A stretch of DNA of 64,000 nucleotides from Musa acuminata AAA Group (lineage: Eukaryota; Streptophyta; Magnoliopsida; Zingiberales; Musaceae): the NCBI RefSeq assembly GCF_036884655.1, contig NC_088340.1, positions 25,553,001-25,617,000 of the forward strand, read 5' to 3'. Positions 10,550 to 21,815 of the stretch are shown in pieces; positions within the stretch are counted from its first letter, which is position 1, and each line of letters opens with the position of its first letter. Below the pieces are notes generated by a model that saw nothing but the letters and a program-made list of their open reading frames with translations, did no database searches and was not told the DNA's origin. Position numbers and translations under genes: made by a program.

Positions 10550-12862
10550 TGTTAAGATCAAGAGCACTAAGAGGGGGGGGGGGGGGGGGGGGTGAATTAG
10601 TGCAGCGGAAAACTTTCGACGATTAAAACTGCGTTCGTACGTTGAAATCTGATTCCGATGTAAAAGTCATTTCGTGCAGATAATAACTTTGAAAGCTTAC
10701 GGAAACATATTTAAAGTAAAGTAAGGAAGGTAGTTTGCAGTTAAGATAGAAATCAAAATGTAAGCGCAAACTGAAATATGATGTTCGTACGATAAAATCG
10801 ATTTTTGTCTTAACGCCGATTCAAAAAATACTTAACTAAGAAACACATTTGTAAATGAGCAAAAGGCAGTAAGCTACTGAGGAGGTTTGTAGTAAAGATA
10901 AGATGCTCAAAGTAAATGCAAACCAGAGAAGACGAGAGTTTATAGTGGTTCGATCAATCGTGACCTACATCCACTCCTCCGATTCCTCTTCCGTCGAGGC
11001 CACCGGGATCCACTAACAATCTTCCTTTACTAGGCAAAAATCAATCTCCTTCTTACACCCCTCTTCTCCTTTTACTAGGTTTAGGAGACAACCCTTACAA
11101 GTACTCACTCTCCTCTCTTAAACAGAATTTTAACACTTAAGCTAGATGAGGGAAATTCTAGAGATTGCAACACTGTTTTCTCTCTTTTAATCTCTCTATG
11201 CTTGTGTATTTTACCCAGGGATGGGAGGGGTATTTATAGGCTCCAAACCAATTTGAATTTAAAGCTCAAAACTGTCATCTCCCGGAATTCTGGGGTCTGG
11301 CGATTGCACCGCCTGATTGGGGCGATTGCACCGCCTGGTAGAGATCGGAGACTGAGCCTCTAGGCGGTGCCACCGCTTGTCAGGGGCGGTTGCACCACTT
11401 GATAGAGCTTGGAGACTGAGCCTCTGGGCGGTGCCATCGCTTGACAAGGGCGGTTACACCGCCCAGTCTCGCTCGGAGACTGAGCGTAAGCGGTGCCACC
11501 ACTTGTCAGGGGCGGTTACACCGCCCAGTCTCGCTCGGAGACTGAGCCCAGGCGGTGCCACCACCTGCTTGGGGCGGTTGCACCACCCATCTTTCCTGGG
11601 AGACCCTCTCTTGGGCGGTGCCACCGTCGACCCTAGCGGTGCCACCACCTGCTTGGGGCGGTTGCACCACCCAGCTTTCTTGGGAGACCCTCTCCTGGAC
11701 GGTGCCACCGTCGACCCTAGCGGTGCCACCGCCTAGTAGGAATTCTGGTCTGAATGGGTTAACCATTCGGCCCAATTTGGGTCTGTCAAGGGCCCAATTG
11801 CCCCTAGATTAAGTTAATGGGATCACCTCTCATTCCTAACTTAATCTACATGCTAACTACTATAATTCTTAAAACATTTACTATAGCTTGCTCTGGTACG
11901 TCAATCGCTTCTTCCGGCGAACATCCGATGAACCTCCGGCGATGCTCCGATGGACTTTCGACAAACTCCTGGACTTGCGACGATCCACTTGGCGAGTTCT
12001 GACGAGCTTCTTTTAGCAAGCTCCTAGACTTCTCGGATTTGTTCCCGCAGAACCTCCGATGACCGTCCGGACTTTCGTCGAGCTCTCGAACTCCCAACGT
12101 GATCATAGTCTTTGACTCCGACTCAACTCCTGCTGCATGTCTTACTTTCATCGTAGTTAATCTTGCACACACAAGCCAAAACTCTACTCCAATCTAGACA
12201 ATTATTATAACGCGAATTGACATTCTGTTGCCCGACACGTCATTCGTTGGCGCTTCGTCTGATTCTTCAGTGCATCATCCTCTCTTGCGGCTTGTTGCCC
12301 AATCGGCGGTTGACCTCCGCAACCCCGATATCCTTGGTGCAATTCCGCTCTACTTGGCCTGATGCCCGACATCCGAAGCCTTCTGCCGTCCAATATCCTA
12401 ACGTGATCTCCTCCAGCGCAACGTCAATTCCTCCTGCGTCAACTGTCTAATCCTGCACACTTAAAACAAAACTTCGATCGAGACAATTAATCCTAAGCAA
12501 TTAACTAAGTTGTCTAGCATGTCATTGGTCCCTCGACGCTTCGTCCGATTCTTCAGTGTGCATCGTCCTCTCCTGCGGCCTATTGCCCATAGGCCAGTTG
12601 ACTCTGCAACTCCTATATCCTTGGCATAATACCCGCTCTTCTTGGCCCGATGCCTAAGTCCATGGCCCGAAGCCTTCTGTCGATACATCGACCAATCCAT
12701 CGGCCCAACATCCAATCTTCTGACATGTTCCTCTAGCACAACATGATTTTTCCTGCTTTAATTGTCTCATCCTGATCGAAGCATCCTACATCACTCAAAA
12801 CACAGATTAAAACATAAACACAATTATCAATTGGTTTCATCATCAAAATACGAGATTCAACA
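10550..12862 (-). repeat. Element B 5' LTR (2313 bp, long-U3 type)
   Basis: On the minus strand it begins TGTTGAATCTCGTATTTTGA at 12862 and ends CTTAACA at 10550. The U3 carries two related modules (about 12200-12470 and 12500-12800). They share the GCCGGACA, AAGCGCCAAC and CCAAGGATAT blocks and are absent from the LTRs of A, G and L. The palindrome array (about 11290-11740), TATA box (11231-11238) and a 20-base G tract at 10573-10592 flanked by GCACTAA/TTAGTGC follow. The short Pro/Ala/Arg-rich ORFs over 11377-11812 are the palindrome array read as codons. Confidence 0.88.
11231..11238 (-). promoter_or_regulatory. TATA box of element B LTR
   Basis: TATAAATA on the minus strand followed by CCCCTCC, downstream of the palindrome array. 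Confidence 0.7.
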
Positions 12863-13754
12863 GACTAGTGGTACCACCGCCTGACACAGTCTTGGAGACT
12901 ATGCCACGATGGTTTCACCTATTTGGTCACTGTTTGGCCTTTTATCTTAGCCCAACATAGCCCAAACTTGGCCCAACTGTCCCCTAATTAGTTTGGCCCA
13001 ATTCTAATCCCTATTATGTGCTAAATATGAATTTTAAGATATTTACTAAGTTAAACAAAGTCGGTAAGTCTAGGTTTCTTCCAGCGAGCTTTCGACAATC
13101 TTCCGGCGAACTTCCAATGATCTCTCAACAATCTTCCAATGGACTCCCAGCAAGCTCTTAGACATCATGATGATCTTCTTGGTGAGTTATGATGAGCTTC
13201 TTTGGCAAGCTTTGGGACTTCTCAGTCAATTCTGATAGAACTTCCAACAAATGTCTGAACTTCCAACGAACTCTCGAACTCCCAACGAAATCGCATTCAT
13301 GACTCTAGGACTTTATTTTACTTTATGCCTTGCTATCGTAGTTAATTCTGCACATATAAAAACACACTTTGATCTAGACAATTATTACTAAGCATGAATC
13401 ATATTGTCCGGCATGTCATTGGTCCATCGACGCTTCGTCCGATTCTTTAACGTGTCGTTCTCTCTTGCGGCCTATTACCCAATCGACCAGCTGTCCTCTG
13501 TAACTCCAATATCCTTAGCACAATTTCTACTCTTCTTAGCTCGATGCCCGAATCCATGGCCTGAAGCCTTCTATCGATACATCATCCGATCCTCCAACTA
13601 GACGTCCAATCTTCTGACAAGTTCCACCGGCCCAACATGATTCTTCCTGCTATAATTGTCTCATCCTGATCGAAGCATCCTACGTCACTCAAAACGTAGA
13701 TCAATTCATAAACACTTATCAATTTATTTAATTATCAAAATCTGAGATTCAACA
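12863..13754 (-). repeat. LTR fragment E (SIRE-like, long-U3 type), broken by element B
   Basis: The fragment starts on the minus strand as TGTTGAATCTCAGATTTTGA at 13754. It contains the extra U3 module (about 13400-13700) and the GGAAGTT/CTCGCC-rich zone. It stops inside its palindrome array at 12863 (GGCGGTGGTACCACTAGTC), where B begins. The other half must lie beyond B, left of the window. Confidence 0.8.
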
Positions 13755-14529
13755 TTAATCACGTGAGTGATGGCACGTATGACTTGACACACAATCTTTT
13801 TGCTTATTATATGTTGGCATTTATCACTTTTTATTGACTATTGCATATATGCATATACAAATTGTGATATCTTTGGATCTGTGCAATGGGAATCGGATCA
13901 TGATGAGATCACGATAATGAGACCAATTCACCTTTAAACACAAATCCTAAATAATCCCGGTCATATGTTACTTGAGAGGGATATCGAGATAACCGGACAG
14001 ACTGGTGTGCTATATACCCATCCATATGATGGATACAGCAAGTCTCATAGCTGCTTATATGGGGACACTAGGAATATAGTACAGGTGCTCATTGGAGAAT
14101 GAGTTCACTAATTGATCCGCTTACGGAATATTGGATGGTTGATGATACTTTATTGTCAGACAACAATTCCGCAGTTCCAATAGTGTATCTGGTCCTTAGA
14201 CTTGAGATACCAAGGATGTCTTGTATGAGTGCTCCATTCTTTGATACTGTACTTATAGGTTTGGATATCCTAGATCTAGTACAACCGGTTATCCGAAGTG
14301 GTAGTCAACCTTACGAGGGCTATTGAGTGTCGATAGAGAATCATCCACTCTCGGTGTTATGAGAGGAATATCCCATATATTCTTGCTCGAACAAATCCCT
14401 GGCCAAGGTCGTTTAGATTGAGAGAGAAAGACTTCTCCGAGAGAATCTGATTAGAGCAAGACTTGAGTAGAAACTGTATGGGTTTGATAGCACCATGCCC
14501 GATATCTTTGGGATATTAGATGGATGAGG
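13755..14529 (+). repeat. LTR D, first part (Angela/BARE-like, plus orientation)
   Basis: The sequence matches, in reverse orientation, the LTRs of element C (AATCACGTGAGTGATGGC, the ACCGGACA block, GGAGAATGAGTTCACT). The first about 25 bases of the LTR (TGCTAG...) are missing next to E. At 14530 it is interrupted by LTR1 and resumes at 25537. The 75-residue frame at 14099 is LTR sequence, not a gene. Confidence 0.85.
14525..14529 (+). repeat. Target-site duplication of LTR1, left copy (TGAGG)
   Basis: The right copy at 25537-25541 reads TGAGA, one substitution away. Joining D across the insertion restores the LTR sequence seen intact in H. Confidence 0.7.
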
Positions 14530-15170
14530 TGTTGAATCTCGGATTTTGATGATGAAGTCAATTATAAATTATTTGATCTAATCTATATGTTGAGAAAAGT
14601 GTGCAGGATTAACTAAGGTAACAGTAAGACATAAAGCTGGTGTTGTGCTAGAGACAAAATCGAGATCTCATTGGGAGTTCAAGAGTTTGCCGGAAGTCCG
14701 GATGTTCATTAGAAGTTCTGCCAGAACCAACCGAGAAGTTCAGAAGCTTGCTAAAGAAGCTCATTGGAACACACCAAGAAGATTGTCGTAAAGTTTAGGA
14801 ACTTGCCGAGAGTCCGCCGGAACATTATCGGCAGTTCGTCGGTAGTTCGTCGGAAGATCGCCGGAAGCTCGCTGGAAAAGCAATTGATGTACCAGAACAA
14901 TATGCTTTGTCAAATTATCTTAAATATTATATTTAGTTTGTAAATTGAGTTAGGATTGGGAGGTAATCCCACTAACTTAGTTAGGGGCCAATTGGGCCCT
15001 AAATAGGGTTGAATTAGGCCGGATTGAATAGCCCATTCAGCCCTTGAAAACATAACCGATGGTGGCATCGCTTGGGAGATCCAATCTCCTAGGTGGTCTG
15101 GGTGGTGGTACCGCCTAGATTGGGTGGTGATACCGCTGGCAATTTATGCTGCCAATGGTGTGTTGAATAT
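14530..15170 (+). repeat. Solo LTR1, first part (SIRE-like, short-U3 type)
   Basis: It begins TGTTGAATCTCGGATTTTGA and proceeds through the GGAAG-rich U3 to the palindrome array (GGTGGTACCGCC at about 15104-15116). There LTR2 is inserted. It resumes at 24852 and ends CCTAATA at 25536. There is no internal region, so it is a solo LTR. Confidence 0.85.
15166..15170 (+). repeat. Target-site duplication of LTR2, left copy (TGGTG)
   Basis: It is identical to 24847-24851 on the other side of LTR2. Confidence 0.88.
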
Positions 15171-15683
15171 CGGATTTTGATGATAAAATCAATTGATGGG
15201 TTAATTGATCTAATCCATATTATTGAGTTAAGTGTGCAGGATTAACTACGATAACCAGAAAACATAAAGCAAGAATACCGGAGTCAAGCTCGATGGACGT
15301 TTAAGAGTCCGAAGTTCGTCGGAAAGCTCGCCGGAATAAGACTCGATGTTCGTAGTTGAAAACTTGCTTGGGATGTTTTTAGTTATGTAGTTCACATGTA
15401 ATTAGGATTAGGATTAAAGGATAATCCTATATCCTAGTTAGGGGTCAACTGGGCCCAAAATTAGACTTGGTTTAGGATGAAATTAAAGCCCAACCTGTGA
15501 ACCGAAGGGTCTGGCGGTGGCACCGCCCATCACCTGAGAGCTAGGCGGTGGCACCGCCAGTACACTGTCAGTATTAGACACTGACAAGCGGTGGCACCAC
15601 CACTGACAGGCGGTGGCACCGCCAGCATCGGGAACCAAAGAGAATTCAAATTTTGGAGCCCAAAATTTGAATCCTCTTGAGGC

Positions 15684-15691
15684 CTATAAAT
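15684..15691 (+). promoter_or_regulatory. TATA box of LTR2
   Basis: TATAAATA in GGCCTATAAATACCCCTC, just downstream of the palindromes. Confidence 0.75.
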
Positions 15692-16034
15692 ACCCCTCAA
15701 TTCTAAGTTGAGATTACAACTTTTTGAGAAGCAATTGATTGAGAGAAAGGTCTTAGAAAAGTCTTAGCAAGTCTTGTTTTCAATTTGCTAGAGTGTTCAC
15801 CTCCTTCTTTCTTGCTGAAAATTTGTAAGAGTGTGAACCGCTTGTAAAAGGTTGTAAGAGGGGTATTTGCACTTCCCCTTCAAGAGATTTGCTAGTGGAA
15901 GGTAGGAGCCTCATCGAAGAGGGCCTCGCAAGTGGATGTAGGTCATTTGACCGAACCACTTTAAAATCGGCGTGATCTCTAGTTTACATTTTTTTATTAC
16001 TATTTACATTACTGCAAACCTTCTTACGTGCTTT

Positions 16035-16039
16035 ATTTC
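16035..16039 (+). repeat. Target-site duplication of element C, left copy (ATTTC)
   Basis: Identical to 24691-24695. Removing C plus one copy restores the U5 sequence GCTTTATTTC-CTCATTACC, which is also found uninterrupted in N's LTRs. Confidence 0.9.
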
Positions 16040-17533
16040 TGTTGGGAAATCATGGGGGCAACATCACATGCACAGCGGAAGAACAAGAAAACAAATCCCC
16101 GATTCCCAAAAAGATGTTCGTCGTCGTACGAAGATTGGTGCGCAAAAATCCGCGAAACATGAAACTGCGTATAGAGTAGATTGTGTTACCTAGGGAGATC
16201 GTATATCCCTGTTTCCTTGCAAATCCTTAGGAGAGGGTAAAGGAGGTCAAGCGTCCTCCTCTCTAGCGGTGATCCACACAGTAGGGTTGCGGCGACGCTC
16301 CTCAAAAACTCCAGGCCTGATCTGAGGTGAAGAGGAAGAGGAGAATAGGAAAGGCAAGCAAAAGCTCTAGCCTATGAGGCTCTGAATCCCTCCTATTTAT
16401 AGAGGTCCCCTATCAAACCCTAATGGGTCCTCCCCTAGTGGGTATTGGATCTGCATCCAATAAGACAAGGGCTCCGTCGGATATCTCATATCCGAACCTC
16501 TACTCATCGCAATACCTACCATATATGTGTGACCCTCTAGGCCCAATATCGAGCTGGCCGTGAGTCATACCCGTCAGAACTCCTTCTAACTCAGTGAATT
16601 ATTATCTCTATAATAATTCACTTGACTCATCGACTACGGAAGTACTAGGCCACTACGCCGTAGTCCCCAGACGATATAGGGGAATCCAATCCATTGGACC
16701 TGTCTGTCCTCAATTACCGTGTACCTATAATCCCTCATCCATCTAATATCCCAGAGACCGTATATCGAGCATGGTGTTGTCAGACCCATACGGTTTCTAC
16801 TCGAGTCCCGCTCTAATCGGATTCTTCCGGATAACTCTTTCTCTCTCAACCCGAATGACCCTGGCCAGGGATTTGTCTGAGCAAGAACACATGGGATATT
16901 CCTCTCATGACGCCGAGAGTGGATGATCCTCTATCGACACTCAATAGCCCTCGTAAGGTCGACTACCACTCCCAATGACCAGCTGTACTAGATCTGGGAC
17001 AGCCAAACCTATAAGTCTGGTATCAAAGTGTGGAGCACTCATACAGGATATCCTTGGTGTCTCAAGTCTAAGGACCATATACACCACTAGGACTACGGAA
17101 TCGTTGTCTGACAATAAGGCATCATCAACCATCCAACATTCCGTAAGCGGATCAATCAGTGAACTCATTCTCCAATGAGCACCTGTACTGTATCCCTAGT
17201 GTCCCTACACGAGCAGCTATGAGACCAGCTGCATCCATCATATGGACGGGTATACAGCACACCAGTCTATCCGGTTATCACGATGTCCCTCTCGAGTAAC
17301 CTATGACCGGGATCATTTAGGATATGTGTTTAAAGGTGAATCGATCTCATTATCGTGATCTCATCACGATCCGATTCCCATTGCACAAATCCAAGGACAT
17401 CACAATATATGTATGCATTTATGCAATAGTTATAAAGTGATATACGCCAAAATATAATAAGCAAAAAGATTCTATATCAAGTCAAATGTGCCATCACTCA
17501 CGTGATTGGCTTGCTGGGCACCTATGACTAGCA
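16040..17533 (-). repeat. Element C 3' LTR
   Basis: On the minus strand it runs TGCTAGTCATAGG...TTTCCCAACA, with terminal TG...CA. It contains a TATA box at 16394-16401. The small frames at 15972, 16634, 16941 and 16975 lie in LTR sequence and recur in the other LTR, so I do not treat them as genes. Confidence 0.93.
16394..16401 (-). promoter_or_regulatory. TATA box of element C 3' LTR
   Basis: TATAAATA on the minus strand, followed by GGAGGG. The 5' LTR copy at 23552-23559 has one change, AATAAATA. Confidence 0.7.
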
Positions 17534-17545
17534 ATCTCCCACTTG
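17534..17545 (-). other. Polypurine tract of element C
   Basis: The minus strand reads CAAGTGGGAGAT directly before the 3' LTR TGCTAG. Element F has the same tract at 26468-26478. Confidence 0.8.
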
Positions 17546-17549
17546 ACCT

Positions 17550-18232
17550 AAAGCCAATCACCTATGTGTCTGATCCCCATCAGACCCCTATGACGCTCAA
17601 AGACAATCTGAGACAACGGCTTTGTTAGTGGATGTGCAATGTTATCTTCGGATGGAACTCTTTCCACTGCTACATCTCCTCGGGCTACGATCTCTCGGAT
17701 AAGTTGGAACCTCCTCAGAACACTTCTGATGAGACCCGGGTTCCCTTATTCGAGTAATCGCCCCATAGTTGTCGCAATATAAGGAGATCGGCTCCTCGCT
17801 ACCCGGCACGACTCCCAAATCTGTGATGAACTTCTTCACCCAGACTCCCTTCTTGGCTACATCTAATGTAGCAATGTACTCCGCCTCTGTGGTCGAGTCA
17901 GTAGTGGTATCTTGCTTGGAACTCTTCCAGCACACTGCTCCTCCATTCAAGGTGTACATATACCCTAAATTCGACTTGCTATCATCGACATCAGACTGAA
18001 AACTTGAGTTAGTGTAGCCTTCAACCTTAAGGCTATTACCTCCATATATTAGTAAAAGATCCTTAGTCCTTCTCAAGTACATAAGGATACACTTTATTGC
18101 TTTCCAGTGCTCTAAGCCTGGATCCGCCTGATACCTGCTCGTGACACTCAGAGCATGCGCTATAATAGGCCTAGTACATAGCATGGCATACATGATAGAT
18201 CCTATTGCTGAGGCATAAGGTATCATATCCAT
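17550..18232 (-). pseudogene. Element C pol: RNase H region (frameshifted)
   Basis: The frame from 18232 shows the end of RT and RNase H motifs: MIPYASAIGSIMYAM, YTNSSFQSDVDDSKSNLGYMY, TTDSTTEAEYIA, LYCDNYGAI. After SHQKC the frame shifts. The true C-terminus (LIREIV, PSEDNIAHPLTKPL, then GDWL and a stop near 17551) is read in another frame. F shows the same SHQKC junction. The join to RT at 18223-18232 is a deletion that removed roughly 25 codons still present in F. Confidence 0.88.
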
Positions 18233-18717
18233 GTTCGCCCTTTCTTGAAATATTCCATGCCAAAAATTTTGACAATGGTTTCTATGTACCTGGACTGGGA
18301 CAAGCCAAGCATCCTTTTGGATCTATCTCTATAGATTCTAATCCCCAAGATATAAGATGCTTCCCCTAAGTCCTTCATAGAGAAGTGTCTAGATAACCAA
18401 GCCTTTACCGTGGATAGCATTCCTACGTCATTCCCAATGATCAGGATGTCATCCACATATAACACCAAAAATGTGATAGCGCTCCCACTTACCTTCCTGT
18501 ACACACAAGGCTCATCTTCGTTCTTAACGAAGTCATAAGATCTGATTGCCTCATCAAATCTTATGTTCCAACTTCGGGAAGCTTGCTTTAGTCCATAAAT
18601 GGATATAAGCAACCTACACACCTTATCTAGGCAGTTCTTGGACACGAATCCCTCAGGTTGCATCATATACACCTCCTCCTCGAGGTTCCCGTTGAGGAAT
18701 GCGGTTTTCACATCCAT
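18223..18717 (-). pseudogene. Element C pol: RT catalytic half
   Basis: It contains MDVKTAFLNGNLEEEVYM, YGLKQASRSWNIRFDEAI, and the active-site box LYVDDILIIGND, all intact, followed by LGIRIYRDRSKRMLGLSQ. The ORF ends out of frame where a deletion joins FFKK-like sequence to the segment before MDMIPYAS. Upstream, a TGA at 18719-18721 replaces the Trp/Leu before Q-M-D-V-K. Confidence 0.92.
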
Positions 18718-18720
18718 CTG

Positions 18721-19086
18721 TCAGATCACATAATCATAGTGTGCTGCAATAGCCAATAGAATTCTGATGGATTTTAGCATTGCTACGGGTGAGAAGGTTT
18801 CGTTGTAGTCAACACCTTGCCTTTGACGATACCCCTTAGCCACTAGCCTTGCTTTATAGGTCTCTACCTTTCCATCTACTCCGATCTTTTTCTTACAGAT
18901 CCACTTGCAACCGTTGGGTACAATACCTTCGGGCGCATCAACTAGGTTCCAAACCTTGTTGGAGTACATAGAATCCATCTCAGAATTTATGGCTTCTTGC
19001 CACTTCCCGGAGTCTATACTCATAATAGCCTCCTTGTAGGTTTGAGGATCAATATCCTCAACATCCTCTCCTCTAATATGTCCCAC
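18721..19086 (-). pseudogene. Element C pol: RT N-terminal part
   Basis: It carries WQEAINSEMDSMYSNKVW, GCKWICKKKIGVDGKVE, ARLVAKGYRQRQGVDYNETFSPVAMLKSIRILLAIAA, the fingers region of copia RT. It is continuous in frame with the catalytic half apart from one TGA stop. Copia RT copies the packaged RNA into DNA in cytoplasmic particles. Confidence 0.92.
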
Positions 19087-19137
19087 ATATCTCTCAGGAG
19101 GATGAGATACTCTATCAGACCTGCGTAAAGTTGAAAA

Positions 19138-20102
19138 TTATGTATTAGGTACCTGAACAGACTTGGGCTGTAGAGTGGTGCTTGAGCTTGGTTCTCCAAC
19201 CTCGCTCAATTCTATCATTCTCCCACTGTCTCCACCAAGAATGTGTTCCTTCTCAAGGAACACTGCTCTCTTAGCTATAAAGACCTTTTGGTCCTCGAGA
19301 TGATAGAAATAATACCCACAAGTTTCCTTGGGGTGTCCCACAAATTTGCATCGCTCTGTCCTTGATTCTAACTTATCGGGGTTGTGTCTTTTAATGTGGG
19401 CAGGGCAGCCCCAAATCTTAACAACCTTAAGATCAGGCTTCTTCCCTTTCCATATCTCATATGGTGTAGACACTACCGACTTAGTTGGAACTCTATTCAG
19501 AAGGTAAGCTACGGTTTCTAGGGCATATCCCCAGAATGAGATGGGTAGGTCAGCGAAACTCATCATGGACCGTACCATATCTAATAACGTACGATTTCTC
19601 CTTTCAGAGACACCATTGAGCTGAGGTGTGTAAGGAGGTGTCCATTGGGATAATATCCCATGGTCCTTAAGGAACTGAGTAAACTCTGTAAGTACTCACC
19701 TCCTCGATCCGATCGAAGAGTTTTGATACTCTTTCTAGTCTAGTTCTCCACCTCATTCTTATACTCTCTGAATTTCTCAAAGGCCTCAGACTTGTACTTC
19801 ATTAAGTACACATATCCATACCTTGAGAAATCATCAGTAAATGTAATGAAGTAGGAGTAACCTCCAATGGCATGAGTTGACATGGGTCCACATACATCAC
19901 TATGTATAAGTTCCAACAGCTGAGTGGCTCTCTCTCTAGTTCCACTAAATGAAGAGTTGGTCCGTTTTCCACAAAGGCAAGGCTCGCAAGTTGCATATGA
20001 CACATAGTCAAATGGATCTAGATATCCATCATTTAGCAACTTTTGAATCATTCCCTCATGGATATGACCTAGCCTACAATGCCATAGGTATACACTGTTC
20101 AC
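19138..20102 (-). pseudogene. Element C pol: integrase (frameshift and stop)
   Basis: The HHCC zinc site is visible as LWHCRLGHIHEGM and CEPCLCGK. The first catalytic Asp lies in IHSDVCGPM, the second in RSDRGGEY (about 19690-19715), and Glu in GVSERRNRT (about 19595-19625). A stop interrupts the frame at about 19740. A one-base frameshift lies just after RSDRGGEYL, near 19685. The C-terminal stretch 19138-19578 (SFWGYALETVAYLLNRVPTKS, YEIWKGKKPDL, GCPAHIKRHNPDKLE) is open. Confidence 0.9.
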
Positions 20103-20118
20103 CTCCTCTCGTTTCCTT

Positions 20119-20520
20119 TTAGACAGTTACATTCATGATATGTGGAGTAGTGTCTAACATAAATAAACCATTATGCAATGTTCCTTTCATGATGATCTTA
20201 TCATCTAATAATATCGAACAACCATTGTTCTCAAAAACAAATTTATATCCACTAACTGTTAAACATGAAATGGAGATAATGTTTTTGATAATAGAAGGAA
20301 CAAAATAACATGCATCTAATGCAATAAAAGCTCCACTAGGCAGATGTAGGGAGACCTCGCCAACAGCTAATACAGCAATTTTTGCTCCATTACCCATCTT
20401 GACGTCCATCTCGCCTCTCTCTAGTCTCCTAGGCCTTGCCAGAACCTACAACGAATTGCATATACGATAAGCACTATCGGTATCCAATACCCATGTGTTA
20501 TCATAAGAGTCTGACAAATG
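20119..20520 (-). pseudogene. Element C protease and pre-integrase region
   Basis: The active-site segment at about 20465-20510 reads W-V-L-D-T-D-S, where the family has D-T-G-S. The catalytic Gly is Asp, a single G-to-A change. A stop or frame change lies before the open frame 20119-20409, which holds the pre-integrase part (FVPSIIKNIISISCL, VFENNGCSILLDD, LFMLDTTP). Confidence 0.8.
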
Positions 20521-20559
20521 GAGACTAATCATGAATGTACCTGAAGCTTCATCAAGCTT

Positions 20560-21361
20560 TTGTTTCGCCCTTTCTGCAAGGTACTCTTTGCAGTTCCTCT
20601 TCCAATGCCCATCTTTACCACAGTGGAAGCATTGGCCTTTGTCCTTTACTAGGTCTTTCTTAACAACCTTGACCTAGTTTGCCCTTGCCCTTTCCCTTCT
20701 TAAGGGACCTTTCTGCTTTCCTTTTCTTTCTGGTCTCACCAGTATAGAGAACTGGCTTCTCTTTCTTAATAGTACTCTCTGCTTCCCTCAACATATTGAG
20801 GAGCTCTGGGAGAGTCACCTCAAGCTTGTTCATATTAAAATTCATTATGAACTATGAAAAGGAATCTAGTAGGGACTGAAGTACAATGTCCACACACAAG
20901 TTATCCTCTAGGACCATTCCTAGACCTGTGAGTTTCTCTCTCCACTCAATCATCTTTAGGACATGGTTTTGAACCGGTGTCCCCTTAGTCATCCTAGCGC
21001 TGAAAAGGCTCTTAGATATCTCATATCGTTTAGTCCTTCCTTGTTCCTCAAACAATTTACGAACATGTAGAAGAATGGATCTGGCATCCATCTTTTCATG
21101 TTGTCTCTGTAACTCAGGAGTCATAGAGCCTAACATATAGCACTGAGCAAGAGTGGAGTCATCAATGTACTTCACGTAGTGAGCGATCTCATCCTCGTCT
21201 GCCCCTTCTTCGGGCGTAGGCTTCACTGAATCAAGGACGTACACGATTTTCTCCACTGTGAGAACAATTCTCAAGTTACGGAGCCAATCCGTATAATTTG
21301 GACCAGTGAGGTGGTTGACATCAAGTATGCCACGTAAGGGATTTGAAAGCGATATTTTCTG
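20560..21361 (-). pseudogene. Element C Gag
   Basis: The longest open piece, 20852-21274, begins at an internal Met. The same frame continues upstream as S-L-S-N-P-L-R-G-I-L-D-V-N-H-L-T-G to about 21350, with ATA where the start ATG would be expected. Core motifs are DEIAHYVKYIDDSTLAQCYML and KMDARSILLHVRKLFEEQ. A TAG at 20852-20854 replaces a Gln codon, and the frame resumes at 20660-20845 ([19 protein letters not shown]). A frameshift near 20690 precedes an intact CCHC knuckle, CFHCGKDGHWKRNC (about 20590-20640). Confidence 0.85.
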
Positions 21362-21540
21362 AAAATAAAGATACAGTAGAAATGAATAACATGCAGATTT
21401 TGCAAGAAATAAACTATCAAGATATAGACTTCTATCTTAATATGCTCCCACTATTTTACTAACGAGTCACGCGACACCCTCAGCACGTGAAACGGAAGTC
21501 TCCGGCAGACTTCTAGTGGGGATCAGGATCCAATCAGCGT

Positions 21541-21579
21541 CTTAGTGTAACCTCGAGGGACTCGACCAATCACACTAAG
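21541..21579 (-). repeat. Leader hairpin 1 of element C
   Basis: Core at 21551-21569, on the plus strand CCTCGAGGGACTCGACCAA. The arms 21541-21550 and 21570-21579 pair over 10 positions, nine Watson-Crick and one that is a G-U wobble only in the minus-strand (element-sense) RNA. Inside the core, TCGAG and CTCGA form a second stem with a three-base loop. Confidence 0.85.
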
Positions 21580-21646
21580 CCTAAAAGGTAGGCAACTCTT
21601 GCCGATCACAACTCCTTGTGATTCCCGTCCTGTTCGGCCTCTGAAT

Positions 21647-21681
21647 CACCATGGCCTCGAGGGACTCGACCAACCATGATG
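21647..21681 (-). repeat. Leader hairpin 2 of element C
   Basis: Same core at 21655-21673. The arms 21647-21654 and 21674-21681 differ in sequence from hairpin 1 but pair over 8 positions. The only non-Watson-Crick position is G-U in the sense RNA. Confidence 0.83.
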
Positions 21682-21725
21682 CTCGGTTAAGTCAACACCT
21701 TCGTTACAAGATGAGTCTGATTTGA

Positions 21726-21760
21726 TGATATACCCTCGAGGGACTCGACCAAGTATACCA
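21726..21760 (-). repeat. Leader hairpin 3 of element C
   Basis: Same core at 21734-21752. The arms 21726-21733 and 21753-21760 pair over 8 positions with a single G-U wobble in the sense RNA. Confidence 0.83.
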
Positions 21761-21815
21761 TGCCCTCAGGTCACCGGTGACATCTCTATGTCGTAAGCAA
21801 GATAGCGAATCACGA

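Larger units (their letters stand above)
15171..16039 (+). repeat. Solo LTR2, first part (SIRE-like, short-U3 type)
   Basis: Starts TGTTGAATATCGG, with a palindrome array (about 15510-15630), TATA box (15684-15691) and R/U5 up to GCTTTATTTC, where element C is inserted. It resumes at 24696 and ends CCTAACA at 24846, flanked by the TSD TGGTG. Spliced length is about 1020 bp. It closely resembles element A's LTR in reverse orientation. Confidence 0.87.

Noticed and set aside
11377..11812. Pro/Ala/Gly-rich frames with repeated motifs
   Set aside because: They are the GGCGGTG...CACCGCC palindrome array of an LTR read as codons. Similar frames occur over every array (5082-5375, 36169-36427, 45727-46017, 52579-52782, 56369-56734, 62281-62554).
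16634..17178. Small frames such as MREKELSGRIRLERDSS and MSSLIDPLTECWMVDD as genes
   Set aside because: They lie in Angela-type LTRs and recur at 23791-24335 and 14099 on whichever strand matches the LTR, with no domain.
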